A DNA stretch of 64,000 nucleotides from JADJPF01 sp964492845 (GCA_964492845.1 CAZBMZ010000012.1:62001-126000); one strand, 5' to 3'. Positions 52,936 through 62,241 are shown, counted from the stretch's first letter. Numbers and translations: made by a program. Notes: generated by a model not told the origin, from the letters alone.

Positions 52936-54459
52936 ATGTCAGAGCAAAGCGAGCAAGTTGAGGAAAAATCCATAGCACCAGAGAAATCTCTTCCTCCAGT
53001 TAATTCATCAACTCAAAAATTAACTTTTAGTAATTTATTTTCCTTACTAGATGATACAGACGTAACAGGAACGGTAGATACTATTCAAAAAGGAATAGCT
53101 ATTAAAGGAGTTAACGTCTGGATGCTATTTGCAGCAGCTATGTTAGCTTCAATTGGGTTAGATACTAATTCTACGGCTGTTATTATTGGGGCAATGTTAG
53201 TCTCTCCATTAATGTCACCTATTCTAGGTGTAGGCTTAGGTGTTGGTATTTATGATCGTTATTTGCTAACAGATTCTTTAAAAAATTTCAGTGTAGCAAT
53301 TCTTTTAAGTTTATTAGTTAGTATTTCTTATTTTCTAGTAACTCCTTTAGGTGATGTAACTAATGAGCTTACAGCAAGAACTTCTCCTACACTTTTAGAT
53401 GTTGGAGTAGCTCTTTTTGGTGGAATTGCTGGTATTGTGGCTGGATCACGAAAGGAAAAAACCAATGCTATTCCTGGAGTAGCTATTGCTACGGCATTAA
53501 TGCCTCCTTTATGTACTGCTGGATTTGGTATTGCTACTGGTCGGCCAAAATATTTTTTTGGAGCATTCTATTTATTTTTTTTGAATGCAGTTTTTATAAG
53601 CTTAGCTACTTTTTTTATTGTACGTATACTACAATTTCCTTATAGAGAATTTGCTACAGTAGAACTTAGAAAAAAGATGCGCCGTTGGATAATCACATTC
53701 TCTATTATAGTTATTATACCTAGTGGAGTAATCTTCTATGGTGTAATAAAAGAACTAAGGTTAAATAAAAAAATTCAGCTTTTTATTGCAGAAAAGGTAA
53801 ATAATGGTCAAAGAAGTGCAATCCGTTGGGAAGTAGTATCAGAAGACGCAAATAAGGTGCTAAAAATCTATTTATTTGGAGAACCTTTTACAGAAGAACA
53901 AAAAGTTCAACTAAAATCTCAGCTAATTAATTACAGTTTAGGTCTTTTACAACTTAGTTTTATACAAATGAATGTAGCACAAGATGAGCGTCAAAGGCTT
54001 TCTTCGGAAATAGAATTGAGCATAATGCAAAAGGTAGCCAATATTCAAAAGCTACAAGAAACAAAAGATAAAGAAAAATTAGCAGAAATTGAGCAATTAC
54101 AATTGGAAATTAAACAACTAAAAGTAGATACACAACTACTGGAAAATATCAAAAGTGAGCTAAAAATACTTTTTCCCGAAGTTCTAGATATGCTTTATGT
54201 GCCAAAAACAAATCTTGTTACTAGCCAAACAACAAGTTTTTCATTAGTAGTTATTTTTTTAGATAAAAACACTAAAGCAAAAACACAAGCCCAATTAAAA
54301 GAAAAGTTAACCGAATACTTAAAAGAACGCTTAGGAAATCCTAACCTACAATTACTACTAATACTTGGTAATCCTATAACTTTAGCTGAAATAACAGAAA
54401 CAACAAAAACATCTCCTAATACTCCGCCCACTTTAATAAAAGAGGATTTTTCCAAGTAG
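52936..54459 (+). CDS. DUF389 (TIGR00341-like) membrane protein
   Basis: A 507-residue protein. An N-terminal cytoplasmic part is followed by about six transmembrane helices at 60-260, including the conserved GAMLVSPLMSPILGVGLG and ALMPPLCTAGFGIA segments, the hallmark of the DUF389/TIGR00341 family. A charged helical coiled-coil part at about 340-410 and a beta-rich C-terminal end follow. The family function is unknown. The ATG at 52936 has AGGAAA upstream. It faces the convergent minor-pilin operon, separated by a strong terminator. Confidence 0.8.
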   Translation: MSEQSEQVEEKSIAPEKSLPPVNSSTQKLTFSNLFSLLDDTDVTGTVDTIQKGIAIKGVNVWMLFAAAMLASIGLDTNSTAVIIGAMLVSPLMSPILGVGLGVGIYDRYLLTDSLKNFSVAILLSLLVSISYFLVTPLGDVTNELTARTSPTLLDVGVALFGGIAGIVAGSRKEKTNAIPGVAIATALMPPLCTAGFGIATGRPKYFFGAFYLFFLNAVFISLATFFIVRILQFPYREFATVELRKKMRRWIITFSIIVIIPSGVIFYGVIKELRLNKKIQLFIAEKVNNGQRSAIRWEVVSEDANKVLKIYLFGEPFTEEQKVQLKSQLINYSLGLLQLSFIQMNVAQDERQRLSSEIELSIMQKVANIQKLQETKDKEKLAEIEQLQLEIKQLKVDTQLLENIKSELKILFPEVLDMLYVPKTNLVTSQTTSFSLVVIFLDKNTKAKTQAQLKEKLTEYLKERLGNPNLQLLLILGNPITLAEITETTKTSPNTPPTLIKEDFSK

Positions 54460-54481
54460 AAGGATATTAATAAAAACAAAA

Positions 54482-54507
54482 ATGCAGACTTCCAAGGAAG
54501 TCTGCAT
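54482..54507 (-). terminator. Strong terminator of the minor pilin operon
   Basis: ATGCAGACTTCC (54482-54493) and GGAAGTCTGCAT (54496-54507) form a perfect 12-bp stem with a 2-base loop. On the minus strand it runs into TTTTTGTTTTT. It ends the pilX operon 29 bases after its stop and could also stop the convergent DUF389 transcript. Confidence 0.85.
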
Positions 54508-54535
54508 ATCAAGGAATAATAGGAATAATCACTTA

Positions 54536-56836
54536 TTAGAATTTCAATATTCTATAAGAGGAACTTTTTACTGCGCCCAACGCACCTGTTGAGCCTTTGA
54601 AAGTAACTTGCGCACTACCTGTTAAAGTGTTGGTAGTAACTTTGGTGTCAAAACTAGTAATATCAGCAGCAACAACCTGACCGCTATAAGTACAATTGCC
54701 TGTTAACCCAACTTGTTCACGAGCATAAACCACACCTTCAAATTTTATTGATGTTTCTAAATTACCGCTTAATGAAATATCTGTACCAGCAACAAATAAT
54801 AGTTGTGGGTTGGTAAATGGAGGAGCAATTGGATCTAGTGCAGCTTTTAGTTGCCCTACAAAATTAGGTGTTCCTTGTACATCAATATATCCAGTAGTAA
54901 TAATGGTTAGGCTTATTGGGTTAGCATCATTACCTGCATTACCTGTAATCACTGCATTACCATCAAAGAAATAAACTTTATTTTTTAGTTCAGTGTTACT
55001 TAAAGTATTGTTATTGCTAAAGTTGGCTCCATTACTTACCCTTGAAGGGGTTCCTGAAGGAACAACTGGAGGAGGGCAAGTTGTAGCATCTGTACATGGG
55101 CTACTTCCACCGCCACCGCCACCGCCGCCACCACCGCCACCGGGGCCCCAACCAACACCAGATAAAACACCTGCACTATTATACCTTGTACCATCACTTA
55201 ATTTATACCAGCTACTTAAACTACCGTTATTGGCTATGCTAGCAATTAAAATATCGTTGCTTGCGGCTAAAGTACTACGGTCAATTACAATTGCATCATT
55301 AGCATTAGGTTTTGTTGCTCCATTACTAGTTGAACGGTTATTGCACCAGGTACTAAACTCATTCTCGCTCATTGTTGTAAACATTCTTAGTAATCCATCT
55401 TCTGTAGTAGAAAATGAGGTTGTTCTATGTCGTCGTTTACGTTGTGAGCCTGCTGTATCTTTTGGGGAAAGAAAAACTAAATCAGCACCTTTTTTGTTAG
55501 CTCTAGTATTAGTATTTTTATCTACAACATCTTTAACCCAAAACCAGCCTTCTTGATAAAAATCACCTACATCATCATCATCATCATCATCAAAACTATA
55601 TCTTCTAGCAGGTGTTTGAGGATCTGGAGGTGTAGCATCTCTACGTGCTGGAAGTGGGTTTAGGTCTGGAACAATCAAAATAGGTTGATTTCCTCCAGAA
55701 AAACCACAAACTTGTATACCGCCGCCGCCACCACCACCGCCGCCACTACAACCAGATGCGGGAATGGAAGGACAGCTATCACAAAGGGCAGTAGCAGAAG
55801 TAGCACTTTGCTCTACAGTAGGAGAACCACTTAAACAAAGTCCATCATTAGCATGGATTCCACCATAAGAACCAAGAATTTTGGAACTACCTGACATTAT
55901 GGTACAGCCTTCAGTTATTACAGCGGGATAAGGGAAAAAGCCTACAATACTATCAACAACAACTTCAGAAACTGGTGTAAGTGTTCCACCAACATTTTTC
56001 ATTTGTCTGGCAGTAGAACGAATTAACACACGAGCATTAAAATCTTTGTTTTGTCCTGAAAAACTACTAAATTTGCTTGCGTTATTGCCTGGACATTCAA
56101 CAAATTCATTTGGACAATTATCAAAAGTGTTATAAGTAGTACCAGCACCAGGAACTTTATAAACAGGTGCTATTAGCCCATTGTAACCTGTTGGATATGC
56201 AACACCTCCATCATTTGGGTAAGCATTAAATAATCTAGCGTAAGAATCATCATCATCAAAAACTTCTACATAAACCTGATAAGTTGAGTTAGTAGCAGGG
56301 TCATTAAAACTTAGTTTACCTCCCCAAATAGCACTATTTGGTAAGATAGCACCCCCTAAACCAGCAGATGTAAGTTGATCTTTAACATCTTGGGTGTTAC
56401 CTAAAGGTAAGTCACTAGAACTAGTGCTAGAAAAACCTTTTACTGTATCTGGAAACATTGGCCCAGCAGCACCAGAAGCTAAAGTTCCTGTAGCTGTTGA
56501 CCAGCCATCTGTACCAACAACAAATTCTTTGCCGCGAGTGGTCAAAGAATTTGCTAGCCCGCTAGTAGAATCTGGCCCACCTAAAAGGTCATTAAAATCC
56601 CCTTTCATACGTTTTACCATTGAAACAGCCATATTTAAGCCTGCTTCAGCATAGTAAAATCCTTTAGTTGCTTCTTCAGATCTACTAGCAATTTGTACTT
56701 CAATTGTAGTAGTAGAAGCCACAGAAAGCCCTATGCTAGTAATTAATAACAAAACAATTAATACCATTGCCAAAGCAACACCTCGTGAATTTTTCACAGT
56801 AGAGGCTTTTTTATCTTTATCTAGTTTATTTTCCAT
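54536..56836 (-). CDS. PilX-like minor pilin with long exported domain
   Basis: A 766-residue protein. A charged start is followed by a hydrophobic helix at 18-45 (SRGVALAMVLIVLLLITSIGLSV) and a PilX N-terminal pattern with ASRSEEATKGFYYAEAGL. The remaining ~700 residues are beta-rich and low-complexity in places. A glycine run is near 365 (GCSGGGGGGGGG), an aspartate run near 417 (SFDDDDDDDVG), and a second glycine run near 565. Cysteine pairs (CDSCP) could form disulfides. The size suggests a tip adhesin, but no adhesion domain is proven. The start has CAGGAG. Last gene of the four-gene operon. Confidence 0.7.
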   Translation of the reverse strand: MENKLDKDKKASTVKNSRGVALAMVLIVLLLITSIGLSVASTTTIEVQIASRSEEATKGFYYAEAGLNMAVSMVKRMKGDFNDLLGGPDSTSGLANSLTTRGKEFVVGTDGWSTATGTLASGAAGPMFPDTVKGFSSTSSSDLPLGNTQDVKDQLTSAGLGGAILPNSAIWGGKLSFNDPATNSTYQVYVEVFDDDDSYARLFNAYPNDGGVAYPTGYNGLIAPVYKVPGAGTTYNTFDNCPNEFVECPGNNASKFSSFSGQNKDFNARVLIRSTARQMKNVGGTLTPVSEVVVDSIVGFFPYPAVITEGCTIMSGSSKILGSYGGIHANDGLCLSGSPTVEQSATSATALCDSCPSIPASGCSGGGGGGGGGIQVCGFSGGNQPILIVPDLNPLPARRDATPPDPQTPARRYSFDDDDDDDVGDFYQEGWFWVKDVVDKNTNTRANKKGADLVFLSPKDTAGSQRKRRHRTTSFSTTEDGLLRMFTTMSENEFSTWCNNRSTSNGATKPNANDAIVIDRSTLAASNDILIASIANNGSLSSWYKLSDGTRYNSAGVLSGVGWGPGGGGGGGGGGGGSSPCTDATTCPPPVVPSGTPSRVSNGANFSNNNTLSNTELKNKVYFFDGNAVITGNAGNDANPISLTIITTGYIDVQGTPNFVGQLKAALDPIAPPFTNPQLLFVAGTDISLSGNLETSIKFEGVVYAREQVGLTGNCTYSGQVVAADITSFDTKVTTNTLTGSAQVTFKGSTGALGAVKSSSYRILKF

Positions 56837-56857
56837 ATAGTTACTCCTGAATCAGGC

Positions 56858-57637
56858 TTAACGGTTTCTTAGTTTAACAACTGAAACTAAGCTTGCATAA
56901 CGAAAGCGTTTTTCATAAACGGTTTCTATTGCTACGGCTCGATTAGATCTAGCTGTAACACTAATAGTTACTTGGTTTTGTAGTGAATCTACTATAAAGT
57001 TAAGATCCGTAACAAATTCAGCAATAGCAATAGCACGGCCATTGCTACCTTGGGCAGGAGCAGAACCTCCGCCAGGTAAAGCTTGTCCTTCTGCTGGATT
57101 ATAGTTATATAAGTTAACTAGTGCTGTGGATGGATCTAAATAAACAACTACGTTTTCACTAGTAATAACATTAGCAGAAAAAATAGTACTTCCTGCTGTA
57201 GTAGTACCTACATCAGTATTAGTTAAAGCATCTCCATCAAAATCGCTAAAAAGCTGGAGAGCTTTACCGTTTGGGCAAATTATTCCACTAGTTCCACCAC
57301 AAGTAGGAGGAATAGTTTTACCGACTGTGGGAGATCCAGCAGGTGTAGTTGCATTAAAAGTGTCATAGAGACGAATAAAATTTAATCCATTAAGAACTGT
57401 AAGATTTTGAGGGTTATTTCCTGCGGTTTGAACAATTTCTGAGATTCGATCAATAGCATAACGAGCATTTTCTTGAGCTTGTGCATTGGCTAATTCTGCA
57501 TCAAAAGTTTTTTGCCCATTTACCAAAGCACTAAAAACTGAAGTCATAATCACAGATAAAATAATTAGCACTAACATCAATTCTAGGAGAGAAAAACCTT
57601 TAATTGAGTTATTTGGCTTTTTTGGAAGTGTTTTCAT
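56858..57637 (-). CDS. PilW-like minor pilin
   Basis: A 259-residue protein with a prepilin peptidase site, GFSLLELMLVLIILSV near residue 14, with the conserved Glu at +5. The rest is a beta-rich pilin head (NLTVLNGLNFIRLYDTF). It matches PilW/GspJ-type minor pilins. AGGAG lies ahead of the ATG, and it follows pilV in the same unit. These proteins prime pilus assembly. Confidence 0.78.
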   Translation of the reverse strand: MKTLPKKPNNSIKGFSLLELMLVLIILSVIMTSVFSALVNGQKTFDAELANAQAQENARYAIDRISEIVQTAGNNPQNLTVLNGLNFIRLYDTFNATTPAGSPTVGKTIPPTCGGTSGIICPNGKALQLFSDFDGDALTNTDVGTTTAGSTIFSANVITSENVVVYLDPSTALVNLYNYNPAEGQALPGGGSAPAQGSNGRAIAIAEFVTDLNFIVDSLQNQVTISVTARSNRAVAIETVYEKRFRYASLVSVVKLRNR

Positions 57638-57655
57638 AAGTTTAACTCTCCTAAG

Positions 57656-58357
57656 TTAGTTAGCTGGATTAGTTAGCAAGGTAGCAAATTGGATTCTTTT
57701 GGCAAATTTAGCGTCATTTACCACAGGTGCAACTCTTACAATTACATAAACTGAAGTTTGCTCATTAGTGCCAGCCCTGGCCGGAGTTGGAGAAGAAATT
57801 AAATTAGAAAAATTTGGGGTGTTAGAAGATTTTGTATAAGCATTTGTTAAGCTAACACCATTTGGATCTACATTGGCTGTAGATTTATAGCCAATTACTT
57901 GCCAACGAACTTCAAAAGCACGTTTCGTCCAATTGCTATCCCCAACCTTTGTTGTACTGGCCTTATAGTAAAGTAAGCGATTAGTTACAGAATCATTTAC
58001 AGCTTCAAAATAAATTCCAGCAATATGTGCTTTATCTGCATTACCTGGAGAAGAAGCAGGTAAAGAAGTAGCTGCTACACCTCCATCACTTGGCATTAAA
58101 ATAGTTCCGCCAACTTGAATCCTAGGATCAAAAGTAGGGCTAGAACTGTTTGTAGTCCAACTATTTATTGCTCTTAGCTCTTCTAGTACATTTTTTCCAG
58201 CTTTTATAGCTAATGTAGTGTTTTGAGCAAATCTATTTGAATAAGTTGAAACTACAAAAAGTTGAGCTACACCTAAAACTCCAACTAATAAAATTAATAA
58301 AGCTAAAGTAATTTCTATTAAAGTAAATCCTGCGCCTTTATTACTATTTAATTTCAT
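57656..58357 (-). CDS. PilV-like minor pilin
   Basis: A 233-residue protein with a prepilin N terminus (GAGFTLIEITLALLILLVGVLG near 8-30) whose peptidase site G-F-T-L-I-E is typical. The exported part contains the segment NVLEELRAINSWTTN, and it ends with NDAKFAKRIQFATL. The pattern fits PilV/GspI. The ATG has AGGAG upstream. Between fimT and pilW. Confidence 0.8.
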   Translation of the reverse strand: MKLNSNKGAGFTLIEITLALLILLVGVLGVAQLFVVSTYSNRFAQNTTLAIKAGKNVLEELRAINSWTTNSSSPTFDPRIQVGGTILMPSDGGVAATSLPASSPGNADKAHIAGIYFEAVNDSVTNRLLYYKASTTKVGDSNWTKRAFEVRWQVIGYKSTANVDPNGVSLTNAYTKSSNTPNFSNLISSPTPARAGTNEQTSVYVIVRVAPVVNDAKFAKRIQFATLLTNPAN

Positions 58358-58401
58358 AAATACTCCTTAGCAAATGACTTGGTAAGCTAAAATTTTATAG
58401 A

Positions 58402-59052
58402 CTAAAAAGTTAGTACAGATACCCCACCTCTTAAGGAGATAGAAACTGTAAACTTAATGTTCTGTACTAATTGCTTACAAGAAATTACTACCGCGCCAGC
58501 AGGACTAGAAGAAAGGTTAGTATTTATACAGCTATTATTAGTTTGACGAAACCCTAGTTGTAACTCACCTCTTGAGTCATAAATAATTGCTTTCCACCCA
58601 GCACTTGTATAATTAGATATTCCTAATTCTGGGGCAGCACTCGCAACAGCAGGTAGGGATGTTGTTGTATTAGGAAAAGAGGCTGGTACAGAAAAGCAGC
58701 TACTTCCACCACCAAAAACTAAGCTGATGCTAGGAGCTAGGCGATATTCTTCATTAAAAGCACTACGATTAGCCACACTAGGACTATCAAAGCCTTCAGG
58801 AATGCCATTGCGGTTTAGATCTAAAAATACTCGTGAATTAGAAGGATCTACAAAAATGATTATAGGTCGCCCTTGTCCAATAGCTTGCTGACGTGCAGAA
58901 TTAAGTTGAGCAGCTAAGCCTTCAGCAGATCCTTTTACACGATAAATTGATAGCATCCGACTTAGATTTGGTAAGCTAATAACTGCAATAATAAATACTA
59001 TTATTACTACAACTAATAACTCTATTGCTGAAAAACCAGAGCGTTTTTTCAT
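58402..59052 (-). CDS. FimT/GspH-like minor pilin
   Basis: A 216-residue prepilin with the start MKKRSGFSAIELLVVVIIVF. The cleavage glycine is at residue 6 and the Glu+5 is present, as in other pseudopilins. The exported part has the GspH-like segment ARQQAIGQGRPIIIFVDPSN. I chose the ATG at 59052 because GAGGAAGG lies just upstream. A longer reading from the TTG at 59073 would translate that ribosome site. First gene of the fimT-pilV-pilW-pilX operon. Confidence 0.8.
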   Translation of the reverse strand: MKKRSGFSAIELLVVVIIVFIIAVISLPNLSRMLSIYRVKGSAEGLAAQLNSARQQAIGQGRPIIIFVDPSNSRVFLDLNRNGIPEGFDSPSVANRSAFNEEYRLAPSISLVFGGGSSCFSVPASFPNTTTSLPAVASAAPELGISNYTSAGWKAIIYDSRGELQLGFRQTNNSCINTNLSSSPAGAVVISCKQLVQNIKFTVSISLRGGVSVLTF

Positions 59053-59449
59053 TAAAACCTTCCTCTTTGGCAATCAAAATTGTTTGTTTGGAATTTGTTA
59101 GGGGGTGTTAATTTTTGGGGCAAAATATTTATTATTTCCTAACAAAATATTTACATCTTTTAATAGAAATTTAATAAACTTTTTTGTTAATTTTTTATTA
59201 AGTTTTTTATTAAAAGTGATTGCATTATATCCCAATTTTTCTAGTAGTTACAGAAAAAATTTTTATAAAAAAAACTATTTTTGACTTCAAATAATAGTTA
59301 TGGTATATCAAATATAAATTTGTTAAATTTGCAAGTAAACTCATCTTTTAATCTGTTTTCTAAAATAAGTACAATACCTTATTTTTAGAAAATATAATTT
59401 TATTAGGGCCAATCAGCAAAACAAACTGTTTGCATTTAAGGAAGGCTTT
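59053..59449. other. AT-rich intergenic region between divergent genes with a large hairpin
   Basis: These 397 bases separate the minor-pilin operon (minus strand) from the TPR membrane protein gene (plus strand). They are mostly A/T runs. The hairpin at 59356-59392 and the TATAAT at 59393-59398 are listed separately. No coding frame is supported. Confidence 0.5.
59356..59398 (+). promoter_or_regulatory. Hairpin directly upstream of a perfect -10 element
   Basis: TTTTCTAAAATAAG pairs with CTTATTTT, one bulged T and AGAAAA, around an 8-base loop, at 59356-59392. TATAAT at 59393-59398 is right behind it, so the hairpin lies over the -35 position of the gene starting at 59450. It could be an operator for a repressor or activator. 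Confidence 0.4.
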
Positions 59450-60631
59450 ATGGATATTTTGGTTAAATTAGCAGAAGAAACAGAAGACACAATGGAAAAT
59501 TTAGACTCTTTTATATTGGAAGATGATTTTATAATCGCTTCTGATGCAATGGAGTTAATTACCCCTAACCAAATTACAGATATAACTGCTTTGGCTAACA
59601 CAACAGAAATTAATATAAACACTACCTTAGCAGAAGTTAGTTTTATGGAAGCTAATGAATTATTAGCAAAAGGCGATTACTTAAATGCAATCAAATTTTA
59701 TCAAGATGCAATTAATTATGAGCCTAATAACCAAACTTACCGACAAAAATTAGCGCAAGCTTCAGACCTAGCTAAGAATAAACAATCTACAACAAATTCA
59801 GCTAAAAAAATGACTAGTAAGTTGCTTCAGAATTTAACTAACTCATCAAATCCAGCTAATAGTAATAATCTAGCTAATAAAAAAGCGGAAAAAGAACCTG
59901 CATCGGTCAATGAAACTTTAGCTGCTGTTAGTTTTATGGAAGCTAACGAACTATTAGACGCAGGTAATATGCTAGGTGCTATTGAGCGTCTTAGAGAGGC
60001 CGTTAAATACGATCCTAATAATAGTGTTTATGCTACTAAGCTAGCCTCTGTACTAGTAGAGTCAAAAACAGCTAAAACTACTCAGTTAAAAAAGGCTGAC
60101 TTACCAAAATCTGCTCTAGCTTTATTACCAGATGATGAGGAAAAGCCTGCTCCTACTAAAGGAAAAACTTCAAAGCTATCAAAAAATCTTAAAAATATTG
60201 AAGAGTCAAGCCCAGATTCCCCCTTAAGCACAACTATTAGTAGTAAGAGAACTAAAACCAGCAGAAGATCTTTTATAGCAATAGTTATTTCTTCAATAGC
60301 TATTTCTTTAGTATCTATATTTTACCAATCGCAAACGGTTGTTTTAACACCTGTAAGCCTTTCTTATCCAACAGATCAAGCTAAGTTAAATACTAATCAA
60401 TTAGAATTTGAATGGAAATCTACAGGCAGTAAGTTTTTATTTCAAATTGAGTCTTTAGGTAAAGTAATTGTTAGCGTTTACACAGAAGAAACTCGTTATA
60501 AGTTAACCGCAGAACAAGTAAAGCTATTTAAGCTTAAAACTGATTATAAATGGCGTGTAGTACCTGTTGATTTTAAGGGTCAAGAACTACCTAGCAAAGT
60601 TCAAGAACGTTGGTTTGAAGTTGTCCAATAA
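59450..60631 (+). CDS. TPR membrane protein with C-terminal fibronectin-like domain
   Basis: A 393-residue protein. Two closely similar TPR-like repeats begin with VSFMEANELL, near residues 64 and 163, separated by a Ser/Thr/Asn/Lys-rich linker. A second linker near 210-270 leads to a transmembrane helix at about 275-298 (SFIAIVISSIAISLVSIFY). The exported C-terminal 90 residues are beta-rich and contain the FNIII-like end YKWRVVPVDFKG. The start ATG has AAGGAAGG upstream. Role unknown. Confidence 0.6.
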   Translation: MDILVKLAEETEDTMENLDSFILEDDFIIASDAMELITPNQITDITALANTTEININTTLAEVSFMEANELLAKGDYLNAIKFYQDAINYEPNNQTYRQKLAQASDLAKNKQSTTNSAKKMTSKLLQNLTNSSNPANSNNLANKKAEKEPASVNETLAAVSFMEANELLDAGNMLGAIERLREAVKYDPNNSVYATKLASVLVESKTAKTTQLKKADLPKSALALLPDDEEKPAPTKGKTSKLSKNLKNIEESSPDSPLSTTISSKRTKTSRRSFIAIVISSIAISLVSIFYQSQTVVLTPVSLSYPTDQAKLNTNQLEFEWKSTGSKFLFQIESLGKVIVSVYTEETRYKLTAEQVKLFKLKTDYKWRVVPVDFKGQELPSKVQERWFEVVQ

Positions 60632-60831
60632 GTTTTTCCATTAGGTGTAATTACTTTGGGTTATCTTTTACTTAAATCTATTAAAAGCTTAGTAGCAAAA
60701 ATTTTAAGCTACTAAGCTTATTTTCTTTTTGTTTTAGAAAAAAATAAAATATTTTTGTGCAATATTACTTACATTCTCCCTATAAAATTTGATAAACTCC
60801 GGCAAAACAAAATATTTAGGAGGGCAATTTA

Positions 60832-61173
60832 ATGGCTGTTACTTTTAACACTCGTGAAGTATCAGGAGTAACTATTATTGACATTTCTGGACGTATTACT
60901 TTAGGTGCTGGAAATGTAGAACTGCGTGAGCATGTTAGTAAAGCTATTGACGCAGGTAGCAAAAGCATTTTACTTAATTTAGCAGAATTAAGTTATATGG
61001 ATAGTTCTGCTGTAGGAACTTTAGTAGGCTGTTATACTTCGGCTCAAAATCGTGGAGCAAAGCTTAAATTACTAAATTTAACTAAGAAAATAACAGAACT
61101 ATTAGCTATTACAAAATTACTAACTGTATTTGACACTTTTGATGAGGAACAAAAAGGTGTTGAGAGTTTTTAA
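60832..61173 (+). CDS. STAS-domain anti-anti-sigma factor-like protein
   Basis: A 113-residue single STAS domain. The phosphorylatable serine is in LSYMDSSAVGTLV near residues 58-60. Segments VTIIDISGRITLG and NRGAKLKLLNLTKKI are typical of the SpoIIAA/RsbV group. Such proteins release a sigma factor or other target when dephosphorylated. No kinase or anti-sigma partner is nearby. AGGAGG lies before the ATG. Confidence 0.85.
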   Translation: MAVTFNTREVSGVTIIDISGRITLGAGNVELREHVSKAIDAGSKSILLNLAELSYMDSSAVGTLVGCYTSAQNRGAKLKLLNLTKKITELLAITKLLTVFDTFDEEQKGVESF

Positions 61174-61193
61174 GACTTAAGCTAAAAAAACTA

Positions 61194-61228
61194 GTGGAGA
61201 TAGCTAAGTAAGTTATAGCCATCTCCAC
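61194..61228 (-). terminator. Terminator between convergent genes
   Basis: GTGGAGAT (61194-61201) and ATCTCCAC (61221-61228) form a stem, extended inside by GCTA/TAGC pairs. On the minus strand it is followed by TTTTTTT. It should end the TPR/DUF1579-like gene that stops at 61264. On the plus strand there is no U-tract. Confidence 0.7.
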
Positions 61229-61263
61229 CGCCTACATAAAACATTTAGAGTAACAATAAGGTT

Positions 61264-62241
61264 TTATTTTTTGCTAACTTCTTTGCGACGAAAATAATTA
61301 AAATCATATTCTACTGCCCAAGTTTTACCCTCATCTTGAGAAATTTCGCCTAATTGTCTTACTTGATCAGAAGAAATATGAAAGAAAGTTAAGCGACGTA
61401 GGATTTTTTGACCATCCCCTTTTACTAATTCTGCTTGAAAACGCATCTCTTTATCTTTAAACCCACCAACAAAATTAATTACCCCACCTTTATCATCAAT
61501 CCAATTTTGATACCATTTTTTTGTATTACTATTGTAAAAATTAAGGCTTTTTCCTGTGCCGCCTAGACTGCTAGTCCAATTCTCTATCAAAGCACAACCG
61601 CCTATGACACGCTCAATAGTGTTAGTTCCAGCTAAAAAACCCTGTTGTGTTTTTACATCCCAAGTACCAACCCAAAAATCAAATTGTCGTGCTTCGTCTA
61701 AGTAATTACAAGGATAAGCAAGTTTATCTGCTTTTTTTACTAACTCTTCAAAACGTCCATCAGTATGTAGAGCAACTAAATCCGTGTCATTTTTAATTTG
61801 ATCAACTTGGTTAAAACCCTGTTCTACCGCTTTGTTAAGCCACTTAAAAGACTCTTCCCCGTTACCAAGTTGTGCATAAGCACAAGCTAAGTTATACATA
61901 ACTACTGGATTATTGCCTATCTCTACCGCTTTTGAGAATGCTTCTACTGCCTTTTCATAATTTTTAGATGCGTGATAGCTAAAACCCAATCTATACCAAA
62001 CACGTCCATTGCTTGGCTCTTGTTTGGCTAGTTGTGAATAAGCATCTATAGCATTTTTCCAATCTTGATTTTGAAAATATCCATTAGCTTTTTGGTTTAA
62101 GCTTTCATTTGCAGTAGCAGTATTAGTATTTTGATTAGTGTTGTTTTGTGCCAAAGTAGAATTAGCTAAACCTACCATCAAGCATAAAGCCATTAATAAA
62201 AGACAAAAAGTAGATCTTTTATCAGACCTTTGTTTTTTCAT
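61264..62241 (-). CDS. Secreted TPR protein with C-terminal DUF1579-like domain
   Basis: A 325-residue protein with a signal peptide (residues 12-32). TPR repeats run at about 45-160 (AIDAYSQLAKQEPSNGRVWYRLGFSYH, then AVEAFSKAVEIGNNPVVMYNLACAYA). The C-terminal 150 residues begin with FDFWVGTWDVKTQ and look like the DUF1579 type of lipocalin-like domain. Function is unknown. The ATG has AGGAG upstream, and the pairing of TPR and lipocalin-like parts is common in Acidobacteriota. Confidence 0.65.
   Translation of the reverse strand: MKKQRSDKRSTFCLLLMALCLMVGLANSTLAQNNTNQNTNTATANESLNQKANGYFQNQDWKNAIDAYSQLAKQEPSNGRVWYRLGFSYHASKNYEKAVEAFSKAVEIGNNPVVMYNLACAYAQLGNGEESFKWLNKAVEQGFNQVDQIKNDTDLVALHTDGRFEELVKKADKLAYPCNYLDEARQFDFWVGTWDVKTQQGFLAGTNTIERVIGGCALIENWTSSLGGTGKSLNFYNSNTKKWYQNWIDDKGGVINFVGGFKDKEMRFQAELVKGDGQKILRRLTFFHISSDQVRQLGEISQDEGKTWAVEYDFNYFRRKEVSKK

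Noticed and set aside
54993..55556. 187-residue plus-strand frame opposite pilX
   Set aside because: It arises from the low stop frequency on the strand opposite to Gly-rich repeats; it has a proline run and no family match.
59053..59073. Extended start of the FimT-like protein at TTG 59073
   Set aside because: The extension would translate its own GAGGAAGG ribosome site, and the ATG at 59052 gives a normal prepilin leader.
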